Shown here one piece after another: positions 47,284 to 55,036 of a stretch of 64,000 bases of DNA. The notes under the pieces were generated by a model. That model was not told the origin of the DNA. It did no database searches and saw only the letters and a list, made by a program, of their open reading frames with translations. Origin of the DNA: Kitasatospora sp. NBC_01246 (GTDB lineage Bacteria > Actinomycetota > Actinomycetes > Streptomycetales > Streptomycetaceae); NCBI RefSeq assembly GCF_036226505.1, contig NZ_CP108484.1:6882001-6946000 (forward strand), in the 5' to 3' direction. How positions within the stretch are numbered: position 1 is the first letter of the stretch; each line of letters begins with the position of its first letter. Both the position numbers and the translations under genes were made by a program.

Positions 47284-48426
47284 ATGGGTCTGACGAGCCA
47301 CAAGGTGCTGGCGCTGACCGTATTGATCGCCGTCGTGATGATGGCCGGCACGGTCTGGCTGTGGCCGAGACTGTCGAAGACGACCTGGCAGGCGGTGCTC
47401 GGCCGGATCGGCGCACTGCTCGCCACCCAGCTCACCGTGCTCGCCGCACTGGGCCTGGTGGCCAACAACTACTTCGCCTTCTACAGCAGCTGGGACGACC
47501 TGCTCGGCACCGGCGGCAACGGCCCGGTCGTCATCCAGAACAAGGCGGACGCGTCCGGCCGCCTGCAGGTGGAGACCATCGGGCACGCGTCCGTCAAGGG
47601 CGGCGGGGCGCTGGGTCGCGACCCGAAGCAGTCCGGTGAGATCCGCGAGGTCCGGATCGACGGTGCCGCCACACGGCTCTCCACCGAGGGGTACGTCTAC
47701 CTGCCGCCGCAGTACTTCCAGCCGGAGTACGCGCAGAAGCAGTTCCCGGCGGTGATCGTGAGCACCGGCTTCCCCGGCATCGCGAAGAACCTGGTGACCC
47801 GGCTGAACTACCCGGGCGCGGCGCTCAAGCTGCTCCAGGAGGGTCGGATGCAGCCGACCGTGATGGTGCTGATGCGCCCCTCGCCCGCACTCCCGCAGGA
47901 CACCGAGTGCGAGGACATCCCGGGCGGCGCGCAGTCGGAGACGTACTTCACCAAGGACGTCCCGGCCGCGATCCAGGCGACCTACCGGGTCTCCTCGGAC
48001 CCGCGGGCCTGGGGATTCATGGGCAACTCGACCGGCGGCTACTGCGCCCTCAAGCTCGCCATGCGGCACCCGGAGGTCTTCCCGACCGCCGTCTCGCTCT
48101 CCGGCTACTACCAGGCCGCCGACGACCCGACGACCGGGGACCTCTTCAAGGGCAGCCAGCAGCGTCGCAACGAGGCCGACCTGATGTGGCGGCTGAAGAA
48201 CCTGCCGCAGCCCGAGGTGTCCGTCCTGCTGGCCGGGACCAGGGAGGGCGACGGCGACTACCGCCGGGACACCGAGGCCTTCGTGGCCGCCGCGCACGCG
48301 CCCATGAAGGTCTCCTACAGCATGATGAGGACCGGCGGCCACAACTTCGAGACCTGGAGCAGGTTGCTGCCGTCCTCGCTGGAGTGGCTCTCCCAGCGCC
48401 TCAGTGTGCCGGACCGCGCGGTCTGA
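47284..48426 (+). CDS. membrane-anchored esterase (alpha/beta hydrolase, esterase-D/antigen-85-like)
   Basis: A 380-residue protein. Two hydrophobic segments (about 7-27 and 38-60) anchor it in the membrane; the rest should face outward. The alpha/beta hydrolase domain (about 105-375) has the nucleophile elbow MGNSTGGYCALKLA and the catalytic His in RTGGHNFETW, like the putative esterase (Est-D/mycolyltransferase) family. Its substrate may be an envelope lipid or polymer; unproven. A GGGAG lies upstream of ATG 47284. TAGGGT (47153-47158) is a likely -10 box, and TTGTCCTGAC occurs twice (47221, 47233) in the leader. Confidence 0.9.
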   Translation: MGLTSHKVLALTVLIAVVMMAGTVWLWPRLSKTTWQAVLGRIGALLATQLTVLAALGLVANNYFAFYSSWDDLLGTGGNGPVVIQNKADASGRLQVETIGHASVKGGGALGRDPKQSGEIREVRIDGAATRLSTEGYVYLPPQYFQPEYAQKQFPAVIVSTGFPGIAKNLVTRLNYPGAALKLLQEGRMQPTVMVLMRPSPALPQDTECEDIPGGAQSETYFTKDVPAAIQATYRVSSDPRAWGFMGNSTGGYCALKLAMRHPEVFPTAVSLSGYYQAADDPTTGDLFKGSQQRRNEADLMWRLKNLPQPEVSVLLAGTREGDGDYRRDTEAFVAAAHAPMKVSYSMMRTGGHNFETWSRLLPSSLEWLSQRLSVPDRAV

Positions 48427-48490
48427 CCCCTGACCCGGACGGGCGCGGGGCGCCACGGCACGGCCGGTACAGCAGCGCTCAGGCCACGGC

Positions 48491-48820
48491 TCAGGCCACC
48501 GGCTCCAGCGTCCCGGTGTGCAGCTCGCCGACCCGGCCGCCCTCGCCCTCGTACGTCCAGAACGCGCGCACCGTCAGCCTGCCGAGGTCCATCACGTGGC
48601 TGACGGTGATGCCGCTCTGCTCGGTCCAGCTGACGAAGTACAGCTCCGGCCCGATCTCGGCGATGTGCAGCGCGACGTCCTCCCACTGGCCCGCCGACTC
48701 GCCGAGGCCCTCCCAGCGCAGCCGCTTGCCGTCGGGCGAGTAGGCGTTGCGGAAGGCCGCGCCGTTGTCGACCTGGAAGAGGTAGGTGCGGCCGGCGAAG
48801 GCGGGCAGGGGCGCGGTCAT
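48491..48820 (-). CDS. MoaF-like lipocalin-fold small protein
   Basis: A 109-residue beta-rich protein resembling MoaF and related lipocalin-like domains: FAGRTYLFQVDNGAAFRNAY, LRWEGLGESAGQWEDVALHI, LYFVSWTEQSGITVSHVMDL. Such proteins bind small molecules; MoaF was named from a monoamine-regulated operon, but no related genes are here. GAGGA lies 11 bases before the ATG. Single gene, convergent with the esterase. Family assignment is by recall of the pattern. Confidence 0.75.
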   Translation of the reverse strand: MTAPLPAFAGRTYLFQVDNGAAFRNAYSPDGKRLRWEGLGESAGQWEDVALHIAEIGPELYFVSWTEQSGITVSHVMDLGRLTVRAFWTYEGEGGRVGELHTGTLEPVA

Positions 48821-49182
48821 GGCGGAGCGGGTCCTCGTCTCTCGTCTGTGCGGTACGGCTGGACTCCCAACCTATCCGACCGGCCGACCTTCGCGGCGGA
48901 CATGCGGGCACCAGGCCACGGAGCGGACACCGGGCCGGTACGCCGCACCCGCCCCGGTCCGCACCCGCCCCGGTCCGCACCCGCCCCGGTCCGCACCCGC
49001 CCCGGTCCGCGCCCACCCCGGCCGGACCTCCGCCACCCGCTCGCCGACCCGCCGCCGACCCCGTCGGCCGCCCCGCGCCCGCCCCACGCCCCGCCCCGTC
49101 TCCAACTGATCAACTTCCCCGGTGACTTGATCCACTCCGGACGGCTCGCACTGTGAGCTGCGCGACAACACCCCCTGTCGGC
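48821..49182. other. intergenic with 16-bp repeats, no gene
   Basis: First part of a 622-base gap. It contains the 16-bp repeat array and otherwise GC-rich DNA; 49105-49150 (CTGATCAACTTCCCCGGTGACTTGATC) is locally AT-richer. The open frames here are repeat-driven and not genes. Confidence 0.5.
48944..49023. repeat. 16-bp tandem repeats
   Basis: Four identical copies of CGCACCCGCCCCGGTC (48944-49007) and a fifth diverged one (49008-49023). Confidence 0.92.
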
Positions 49183-49212
49183 TTGTCGACATTCGAGCGG
49201 CCTGCCTAGCCT
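49183..49212 (+). promoter_or_regulatory. promoter of riboswitch/GH16 unit
   Basis: TTGTCG (49183-49188), 18 bases, TAGCCT (49207-49212), immediately before the c-di-AMP riboswitch. Confidence 0.55.
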
Positions 49213-49244
49213 GCACGAGTCCGTCTTCGCGGACCCCGCCGTCG

Positions 49245-49424
49245 GGACGCCGAGTCCTGTCCACCCGCCGGTCGGCAGTCGAGCACCGCAGCGGACGGGA
49301 GCGGGGGACCCAGGTCAGTGCCCGGCGCACGCGCTCGCGCGTGCGGACCGAGGCTAGGGGTGAAGCCGCTCCCACAGGCGGCCGGGCAACCTCAGCCCGA
49401 ACCCGACAGCTCACCTCGCAGGCG
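49245..49424 (+). ncRNA. c-di-AMP riboswitch (ydaO-yuaA class)
   Basis: The leader carries the hallmark blocks of the ydaO class in order: GGGACGCCGAGTCCTG near the 5' end, GGGGGACCCAGGT (49303-49315), GGGGTGAAGCC (49357-49367), GGGCAACC (49384-49391) and CCCGAACCCGACAGCTCACC (about 49396-49415), followed by GCAGGCGT. These match the actinobacterial consensus I know, where the riboswitch typically precedes cell-wall hydrolase genes and turns them off at high c-di-AMP. It ends about 20 bases before the GH16 start. Boundaries are approximate. Confidence 0.85.
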
Positions 49425-49442
49425 TCTACAGAGGACACCGCC

Positions 49443-50717
49443 ATGCAGAAGCCTGCCCGGCGCGCGACCCCGCGCCACGCCCGCCCCTCCCACCGAGGCC
49501 GCAAGGCCGCCTTCGCCGCCACCGGAGCGCTCGCCATCAGCGGCGCCGGCCTGCTCGGCGTCCCGGCGCTCACCGGCGCCCAGGCGGCCACCGCGCCGAC
49601 CGTCACCCAGGACAGGCTCGCCCCGGCCACCATGGTCGCGGGCAAGGCCACCACGGCCGCGCTGACCGTCCACTCCTCGTCCTGCTTCACGGCCAAGACC
49701 GTCGGCGTCGGCGTCCGCGACGCGGCCGGGCGCAACCTCGACTTCCCCGGCAACGTCTCCAACGCGCAGATCTGCCCCGGCGGCCTGTCGATCACCACCG
49801 GTGCCCGCACCCTGCCCGCCGGGACGTACACCCAGTTCGGCTTCTGGCAGGACCTCGGCGGTACCTGGCACAACCTGCCCTCGCGCCAGCTCGCGGTCTC
49901 CGACGCGACCGTCGCCCCCGCCCCGAGCCCGACCGCCACCCCCAAGCCCACCCCGACGCCGTCGCCCACCGCGACCGCCACGCCGTCGCCCACCGCCCCG
50001 GCCCCCACCGCGCCGGCGACCGGCGCCCCGGTCGCCGGGAAGTCGCTGACCTGGTCGGACGAGTTCAACGGCCCGATCGCCTACGGCTCGCGCTGGACGG
50101 GTGACAAGAGCAGCGCCTACCACTACGGCAACCACAACCCGGACGACAACAAGCTGGACTGGCTGAACAAGAACAACGTCTCGGTGGCCGGCGGCGTCGC
50201 CACGTTCACCGCCAAGCCGGGCGCCAACACGCTGGAGAACGGCAAGAAGTCCTGGGACACCGGGCTGCTCACCACCGAGTACTCCAGCGAGGGCTTCCAG
50301 GTGAAGACCGGCGACTACGCCGAGACCCGGGTCAAGCTCCCGGCCGGCACGGGGGCCTGGCCGGCCCTGTGGACCTGGAAGAACGGCAACGGGGAGATCG
50401 ACTCCTTCGAGTACCACCCCGACAACCCGAACCTGCTGGAGCTGACCAACCACGTCAACCCGGGCCACCTGTACTACACCGACGCCAAGGCGATCGCGAA
50501 GGACGGCTGGGTCACCATCGGCACCCACTACGGCGCCACCTCGGTCGACTGGTACGTCAACGGTACGAAGGTGTTCTCGGACGGCAAGGGCGTCGGCGCC
50601 AACTGGTCCGCGTACCTGATCCTCAACCTGTCCCTGAGTGCAGGGCAGTACCACGCCGCGCCGCAGGGCACGGCCCCGATCACCTTCGCCGCGGACTACG
50701 TCCGGGTCTACCGCTAG
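49443..50717 (+). CDS. secreted GH16-family glucanase under c-di-AMP control
   Basis: A 424-residue exported glycoside hydrolase. A long signal peptide (basic to residue 20, hydrophobic about 24-45, cleavage near AQA-A) is followed by an N-terminal beta domain with two Cys (about 45-155), a Pro/Thr linker (TPKPTPTPSPTATATPSPT) and a GH16 catalytic domain (about 200-424). The catalytic motif is GEIDSFE, with nucleophile Glu318, Asp320 and acid/base Glu323. Substrates in the family are beta-1,3(4)-glucans and related polymers. GAGGA precedes the ATG. The riboswitch upstream is usually tied to wall-remodelling enzymes. Confidence 0.94.
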   Translation: MQKPARRATPRHARPSHRGRKAAFAATGALAISGAGLLGVPALTGAQAATAPTVTQDRLAPATMVAGKATTAALTVHSSSCFTAKTVGVGVRDAAGRNLDFPGNVSNAQICPGGLSITTGARTLPAGTYTQFGFWQDLGGTWHNLPSRQLAVSDATVAPAPSPTATPKPTPTPSPTATATPSPTAPAPTAPATGAPVAGKSLTWSDEFNGPIAYGSRWTGDKSSAYHYGNHNPDDNKLDWLNKNNVSVAGGVATFTAKPGANTLENGKKSWDTGLLTTEYSSEGFQVKTGDYAETRVKLPAGTGAWPALWTWKNGNGEIDSFEYHPDNPNLLELTNHVNPGHLYYTDAKAIAKDGWVTIGTHYGATSVDWYVNGTKVFSDGKGVGANWSAYLILNLSLSAGQYHAAPQGTAPITFAADYVRVYR

Positions 50718-50738
50718 GCCGATCGGCGCCCGGTCCGG

Positions 50739-50802
50739 ACCGGAACGCACCCGGACCGGAACGCACCCGGACCGGAACGCACCCGGACCGGAACGCACCC
50801 GG
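50739..50802. repeat. 16-bp tandem repeats after GH16 gene
   Basis: Four identical copies of ACCGGAACGCACCCGG beginning 22 bases after the GH16 stop. Each unit can pair only weakly with itself. Confidence 0.95.
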
Positions 50803-50876
50803 CGCGGTACGGCTCAGGACAGCCGTACCGCGCTGAGTCGTCGGGGCCCGGCTCGGTACGGCCCTGGCCGGTCCGG

Positions 50877-51446
50877 TCAGAAGCTGTCGGGGGGCTCGAC
50901 GATGTTCATCGTGAACGGCAGCTTGTTGTTCTCCGAGTTCGGGTCGTCCGCACTGCTGATGGCGACGTAGCCGCCGTGCAGCTCGCCGTAGGGGACGTCG
51001 GCGCCGACCTTCAGCGGGATCAGTGCCGTGGCGCTCTCGAGGCTCGGCAGGCCCGGGGGGAACTGGCAGCGCACCCGGTGGCCGTTCTGGAACGCGGTGC
51101 AGTTCTCCGGGTAGAACGGCTCCCTTGGCGTGACACCCTCCGGCAGGGTGACGACCACGGTGAACGGCGAGGCCGTCCTGTCCGGCCCGCGGTTGGCGAT
51201 GAAGGCGTGCAACGTGACCATGCCCTCCGGCGCGACGGCGTCCGGGTCGAGCCGGATCACCTCCAGGTCGGAGTTCGACGGGGCCGGCACCGCGAGTGGC
51301 GCGACCTCCGCCGCCGGGGCATCCCCGACCGCGGGATCGGCGCCCGGGCAGGCGGCCCCCGCCGACCCGGCGGCCAGCGCGGTCACCGCGCACCCCACCG
51401 TCAGCGCCCTGCCGAGGAATCTCAGTGCGGACCTTCTGCGCGACAT
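50877..51446 (-). CDS. secreted protein with CARDB/DUF11-like domain
   Basis: A 189-residue exported protein. The signal peptide covers about residues 1-31 (RRRSALRFLGRALTVGCAV, then AGAAC). After a short Ala/Pro linker comes one immunoglobulin-like domain (about 58-185): DLEVIRLDPDAVAPEGMVTL, FIANRGPDRTASPFTVVVTL and CTAFQNGHRVRCQFPPGL, the pattern of DUF11/CARDB adhesion-type modules. Two Cys may form a disulfide. It has no sortase signal, so it is probably released. AGGGTGAG precedes the ATG. Function unknown. Confidence 0.82.
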   Translation of the reverse strand: MSRRRSALRFLGRALTVGCAVTALAAGSAGAACPGADPAVGDAPAAEVAPLAVPAPSNSDLEVIRLDPDAVAPEGMVTLHAFIANRGPDRTASPFTVVVTLPEGVTPREPFYPENCTAFQNGHRVRCQFPPGLPSLESATALIPLKVGADVPYGELHGGYVAISSADDPNSENNKLPFTMNIVEPPDSF

Positions 51447-51625
51447 CGTCGCTCACCCTGCCCTCTGCGTTCCGGCGGTCCGCACCGTTGCGGGCCGCGT
51501 CGGCACCAGCGTGACCGACCGGCTCGCCGTCCTCGTCGCACCCCGCCCTCGGGCCGCCCGAACGGAGGAACGGCACGCCGGAGGCCACCCGGCCTTCCCT
51601 GCGCGGCAGGAGCGGTGATCGTCCG

Positions 51626-52423
51626 TCAGGGGGCGAGGACCTGCCCCAGCCGGGCCGCGATCTGGTGCATCACGGGGACGAGCGAGGCCGCGCCGGCCTG
51701 CTCCTCCAGCGCCCGGATCCGGGCCTCCGGGCCGGAGACGGAGAGCGCCGTCGGCGTCGGCGCGCCGGGTACCGCGAGCGCGATGCAGCGGACCCCGATC
51801 TCCTGCTCCTGGTCGTCCACCACGTAGCCGCGCTCACGCGCCTGCGCCAACTGGACCAGCAGCTCCTGCGGGTCGGTCACGGTGTAGGAGGTGTGCGCCG
51901 GCAGCGGGTTCGGGCCGAGCACGGCCCGCGCCTCCTCCTCGGGCAGCTGGGCCAGCAGCGCCTTGCCGACGCCCGTGCAGTGCGGCTGCACCCGGCGGCC
52001 GACCTCGGTGAACATCCGCATCGAGCGCCGCGACTGCACCTGGCCGACGTACACCACCTCGCCGCCCTCCAGCACGGCCAGGTTCGCCGTCTCGCCGGTG
52101 GCCTCCATCAGTTCGGCCAGGTAGGGGCGGGCCCAGCTGCCGAGCAGTCGCCCGGCCGTCTCGCCGAGCCGGATCAGCCGGGGGCCCAGGGTGTAGCGGC
52201 GCGCGGTGTCCTGGCGGACATAGCCCTGCTGCACGAGGGTACGAACCAGGCGGTGGATGGTGGGCATCGGCAGCCCGGAGGAGGTGGAGAGCTCACTGAG
52301 CGTCGCCACGCCCCCGGAGTCGGCCAGCGCCTCCAGGAGCAGGAAGGCGCGCTCGACGGACTGCACGCCGCCGCTCGCGCGGTCCGGACCCGTCGTCGAT
52401 GCTGTGTCGGGGGTCGCAACCAC
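51626..52423 (-). CDS. allR: IclR-family regulator, AllR-like
   Basis: A 265-residue IclR regulator. The winged helix (about 18-80) has VQSVERAFLLLEALADSGG and LPMPTIHRLVRTLVQQGYV; the effector domain has HCTGVGKALLAQLP and IGVRCIALAVPG. It is divergent from malate synthase inside a purine/glyoxylate gene region, the context of AllR, the allantoin/glyoxylate-responsive repressor of S. coelicolor. TCAAC-N5-GTTG dyads before its own promoter and two other units support this. GTG 52423 has AAGGGA upstream. The symbol is by context and similarity. Confidence 0.9.
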   Translation of the reverse strand: MVATPDTASTTGPDRASGGVQSVERAFLLLEALADSGGVATLSELSTSSGLPMPTIHRLVRTLVQQGYVRQDTARRYTLGPRLIRLGETAGRLLGSWARPYLAELMEATGETANLAVLEGGEVVYVGQVQSRRSMRMFTEVGRRVQPHCTGVGKALLAQLPEEEARAVLGPNPLPAHTSYTVTDPQELLVQLAQARERGYVVDDQEQEIGVRCIALAVPGAPTPTALSVSGPEARIRALEEQAGAASLVPVMHQIAARLGQVLAP

Positions 52424-52471
52424 CGGCGTTCCCTTCGCTGTCGGGGGAGGAGTAGAGTCCCAGCGATCACC

Positions 52472-52525
52472 TCAACAAACCGTTGAAATTCTGTATCGCG
52501 GAAACTAGTCTCCACCTTACAGAAT
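52472..52525. promoter_or_regulatory. AllR-like operator and divergent promoter region
   Basis: TCAACAAACCGTTGA (52472-52486) is a dyad with TCAAC/GTTGA arms. Next to it ATTCTGTA (52488-52495) and its complement TACAGAAT (52518-52525) face each other; either may be a -10-like element for the two divergent genes. It lies between the allR and aceB genes. Confidence 0.7.
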
Positions 52526-52625
52526 CGAACCCTCCGACAGGTGGGGTTTCCCCTCGGTTCAGATCAAGGACGTTCCCACCGGAACTGCCTTCGCCATGCT
52601 CAACCGTCTTAGGAGTGTCCTGCTC

Positions 52626-54278
52626 ATGGCTACAGATCAGGGACCCGCCGGCGCCTCCCCCGCCGCTCCGGTCGTCACTGTCGCCGGTCCGCGAGTCCAC
52701 CGGGCCGAGGAGGTGCTCACTCCGGAGGCGGTCGCCTTCGTCGTCGGCCTCCACCGCGCGTTCGAGGACCGCCGGCAGGAGCTCCTGGTGCGCCGCAGGA
52801 CCCGCCGTGCCGAGATCGCCGAAACCGGCACCCTGGACTTCCTCCCCGAGACGGCCGCCGTGCGGGCGGGCGACTGGACGGTGGCCGAGGCCCCCCGCGC
52901 CCTCCAGGACCGCCGGGTCGAGATCACCGGCCCCACCGACCGCAAGATGGTCATCAACGCCCTCAACTCCGGCGCCCGGGTCTGGCTGGCGGACTTCGAG
53001 GACGCCACCTCGCCGACCTGGGAGAACGTGGTCGGTGGCCAGATCAACCTGATCGACGCCTTCGAGGGCCGGATCGACTTCACCTCCTCGGCCGGCAAGG
53101 CCTACACCCTCAGGCCGGCCGCCGAGCTGGCCACCGTCGTGGTCCGCCCGCGCGGCTGGCACCTGGACGAGAACCACCTGCTGGTCGACGGCCGGCCGGT
53201 CGCCGGGGCCTTCCTCGACTTCGGCCTCTACTTCTTCCACAACGCGGCGCGGCTGCTCGCGCGCGGCGCGGAGGACCCGAACTCCGGCCCCTACTTCTAC
53301 CTCCCGAAGACGGAGAGCCACCTGGAGGCCCGGCTCTGGAACGACGTCTTCACCCACGCCCAGGCGGCGCTCGGCATCCCGCACGGCACCGTCCGGGCCA
53401 CCGTGCTGATCGAGACCATCACCGCGGCGTTCGAGATGGAGGAGATCCTCTACGAGCTGCGGGACCACGCCGCCGGGCTCAACGCCGGCCGCTGGGACTA
53501 CCTGTTCTCGATCGTCAAGAACTTCCGCGACGCCGGCGAGCACTACATCCTGCCGGACCGCAACTCCGTCACCATGGCCTCCCCGTTCATGGCCGCCTAC
53601 ACCCGGCTGCTGGTGCAGACCTGCCACCGGCGCGGCGCGCACGCGATCGGCGGGATGGCCGCCTTCATCCCCAGCCGCCGCGACCCCGAGGTCAACGCGG
53701 CCGCCCTGGAGAAGGTCAGGGCCGACAAGGACCGCGAGGCCGGCAACGGCTTCGACGGCTCCTGGGTCGCCCACCCGGACCTCGTCCCGGTCGCCCGTGC
53801 CTGCTTCGACGCCGTCCTCGGCGAGCGCCCGAACCAGAAGGACGACCCGGGGCCGGCCGAGCCCGTCACGGCCGCCCAGCTGCTCGACATCGCCGGCGCC
53901 GGCGGCCACTGCACCCACGCCGGCCTGCACAACGCCGTCCAGGTCGGGGTCCGCTACATCGAGGCGTGGCTGCGCGGCCTCGGTGCCGTCGCCATCTTCA
54001 ACATGATGGAGGACGCCGCCACCGCCGAGATCTCCCGCTCGCAGATCTGGCAGTGGATCCACAACGGCGTGGTGCTCTCCGACACGGGCGAGAAGGCCAC
54101 CGCCGACCTGGTGCGCCGTCTGGTGGCCGAGGAGCTCGCCGCGCTCCGGGCCGAGCTGGGCGACGAGGCCTACGCCGGTGGGCGCTGGCGCGAGGCCGCC
54201 AAGCTCTTCGAACAGGTCGCCCTGGCCGAGGAGTTCGCGGACTTCCTGACCCTGCCCGCGCTGCCCCTGCTGGGCTGA
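52626..54278 (+). CDS. aceB: malate synthase A
   Basis: A 550-residue malate synthase A: glyoxylate plus acetyl-CoA to malate. It has the family motifs LADFEDATSPTWENVVGGQ (about 125-143), VVVRPRGWHLDE, FGLYFFHNA, YLPKTESHLEARLWNDVF, and VLIETITAAFEMEEIL with the metal-binding Glu. The signature KNFRDAGEHYILPDRNSVTM is intact, and the C-terminal part has the catalytic Asp region MMEDAATAEISRSQIWQW. Length is usual. ATG 52626 has AGGAG 11 bases upstream; an ATG at 52596 lacks a site. It disposes of glyoxylate formed from allantoin, under AllR-like control. Confidence 0.97.
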   Translation: MATDQGPAGASPAAPVVTVAGPRVHRAEEVLTPEAVAFVVGLHRAFEDRRQELLVRRRTRRAEIAETGTLDFLPETAAVRAGDWTVAEAPRALQDRRVEITGPTDRKMVINALNSGARVWLADFEDATSPTWENVVGGQINLIDAFEGRIDFTSSAGKAYTLRPAAELATVVVRPRGWHLDENHLLVDGRPVAGAFLDFGLYFFHNAARLLARGAEDPNSGPYFYLPKTESHLEARLWNDVFTHAQAALGIPHGTVRATVLIETITAAFEMEEILYELRDHAAGLNAGRWDYLFSIVKNFRDAGEHYILPDRNSVTMASPFMAAYTRLLVQTCHRRGAHAIGGMAAFIPSRRDPEVNAAALEKVRADKDREAGNGFDGSWVAHPDLVPVARACFDAVLGERPNQKDDPGPAEPVTAAQLLDIAGAGGHCTHAGLHNAVQVGVRYIEAWLRGLGAVAIFNMMEDAATAEISRSQIWQWIHNGVVLSDTGEKATADLVRRLVAEELAALRAELGDEAYAGGRWREAAKLFEQVALAEEFADFLTLPALPLLG

Positions 54279-54423
54279 GTCCAATCTATCCGCGCGTGCG
54301 CCCGCTGCCGCCTGCCGGCTTGTAGCAGTCGCCGCGCCCCATTGCTCCGTTCCGTACGGCGACGAATCCAGCTGTCCTCATCGTCGCCGTGCGGAACGGC
54401 CGTTTCCGGAGGCATCGATCCCC

Positions 54424-54810
54424 GTGGCACGCATCTTCTTCAACGGCCAGGCCATGGTCGGCGGCCCCTTCCACCCCTCGGTGGCCGACGCGCTGGTCGG
54501 CCCGGTCCGCACCGCGCCGGGCTACCGCTTCTTCTCCATCGGGGACGTCTGCCCCGGACTGCTCGCCGACCCGTCCGTCGACACCGCCATCGAGGGCGAG
54601 CTGTACGACATCACCCTCGAACACCTGCGTGACGTGATCCTCCCCGGCGAGCCCCGTGAGCTCGAACTCGGCGTCATCACGCTGGCCGACGGCTCGCCCT
54701 GCCTCTCCATGCTGCTCGCCCGCGGCGAGGCCGACCGCGGCGTCCACCGCGAGATCACCCGCTACGGCGGATGGCGCCGCTACCTCGCCACCCTGGGCCG
54801 CACGGCCTGA
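54424..54810 (+). CDS. allophanate hydrolase C-terminal-domain-like protein
   Basis: A 128-residue stand-alone protein resembling the C-terminal, gamma-glutamylcyclotransferase-like domain of allophanate hydrolase (AtzF): ARIFFNGQAMVGGPFHP, RTAPGYRFFSIGDVCPGLL, IEGELYDITLEHLRDVILP and ELELGVITLADG. In AtzF that domain removes a carboxyl group from the first product. Standing alone beside malate synthase in a purine/urea-nitrogen region, it may act in ureide breakdown, but no amidase partner is in the window. GTG 54424 is used. A strong terminator follows. Confidence 0.85.
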   Translation: MARIFFNGQAMVGGPFHPSVADALVGPVRTAPGYRFFSIGDVCPGLLADPSVDTAIEGELYDITLEHLRDVILPGEPRELELGVITLADGSPCLSMLLARGEADRGVHREITRYGGWRRYLATLGRTA

Positions 54811-54824
54811 CACCCCACCACGCT

Positions 54825-54858
54825 CGGAGGGCCTGCGCCGACCGGCGCAGGCCCTCCG
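54825..54858 (+). terminator. hairpin after allophanate hydrolase-like gene
   Basis: CGGAGGGCCTGCGCC (54825-54839), a GACC loop and the exact complement (54844-54858): a perfect 15-base stem. Confidence 0.85.
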
Positions 54859-55036
54859 TCGTGTCCGGATCCCGATCGGGCCGGCCCGCTGCCGCGGAGG
54901 GGCCGCCTCCGCCCGGGCACGCCACAGCCCCGGACCCTCGCCGTGGGCCCGGGGCTGGGGTCCGTGCGCCGTCCTGAGCGGTGGCGCACGGAGTCCGGGT
55001 GACGCACCGTCCCTGGGCGGCCCGGAGTTCAGGGGG

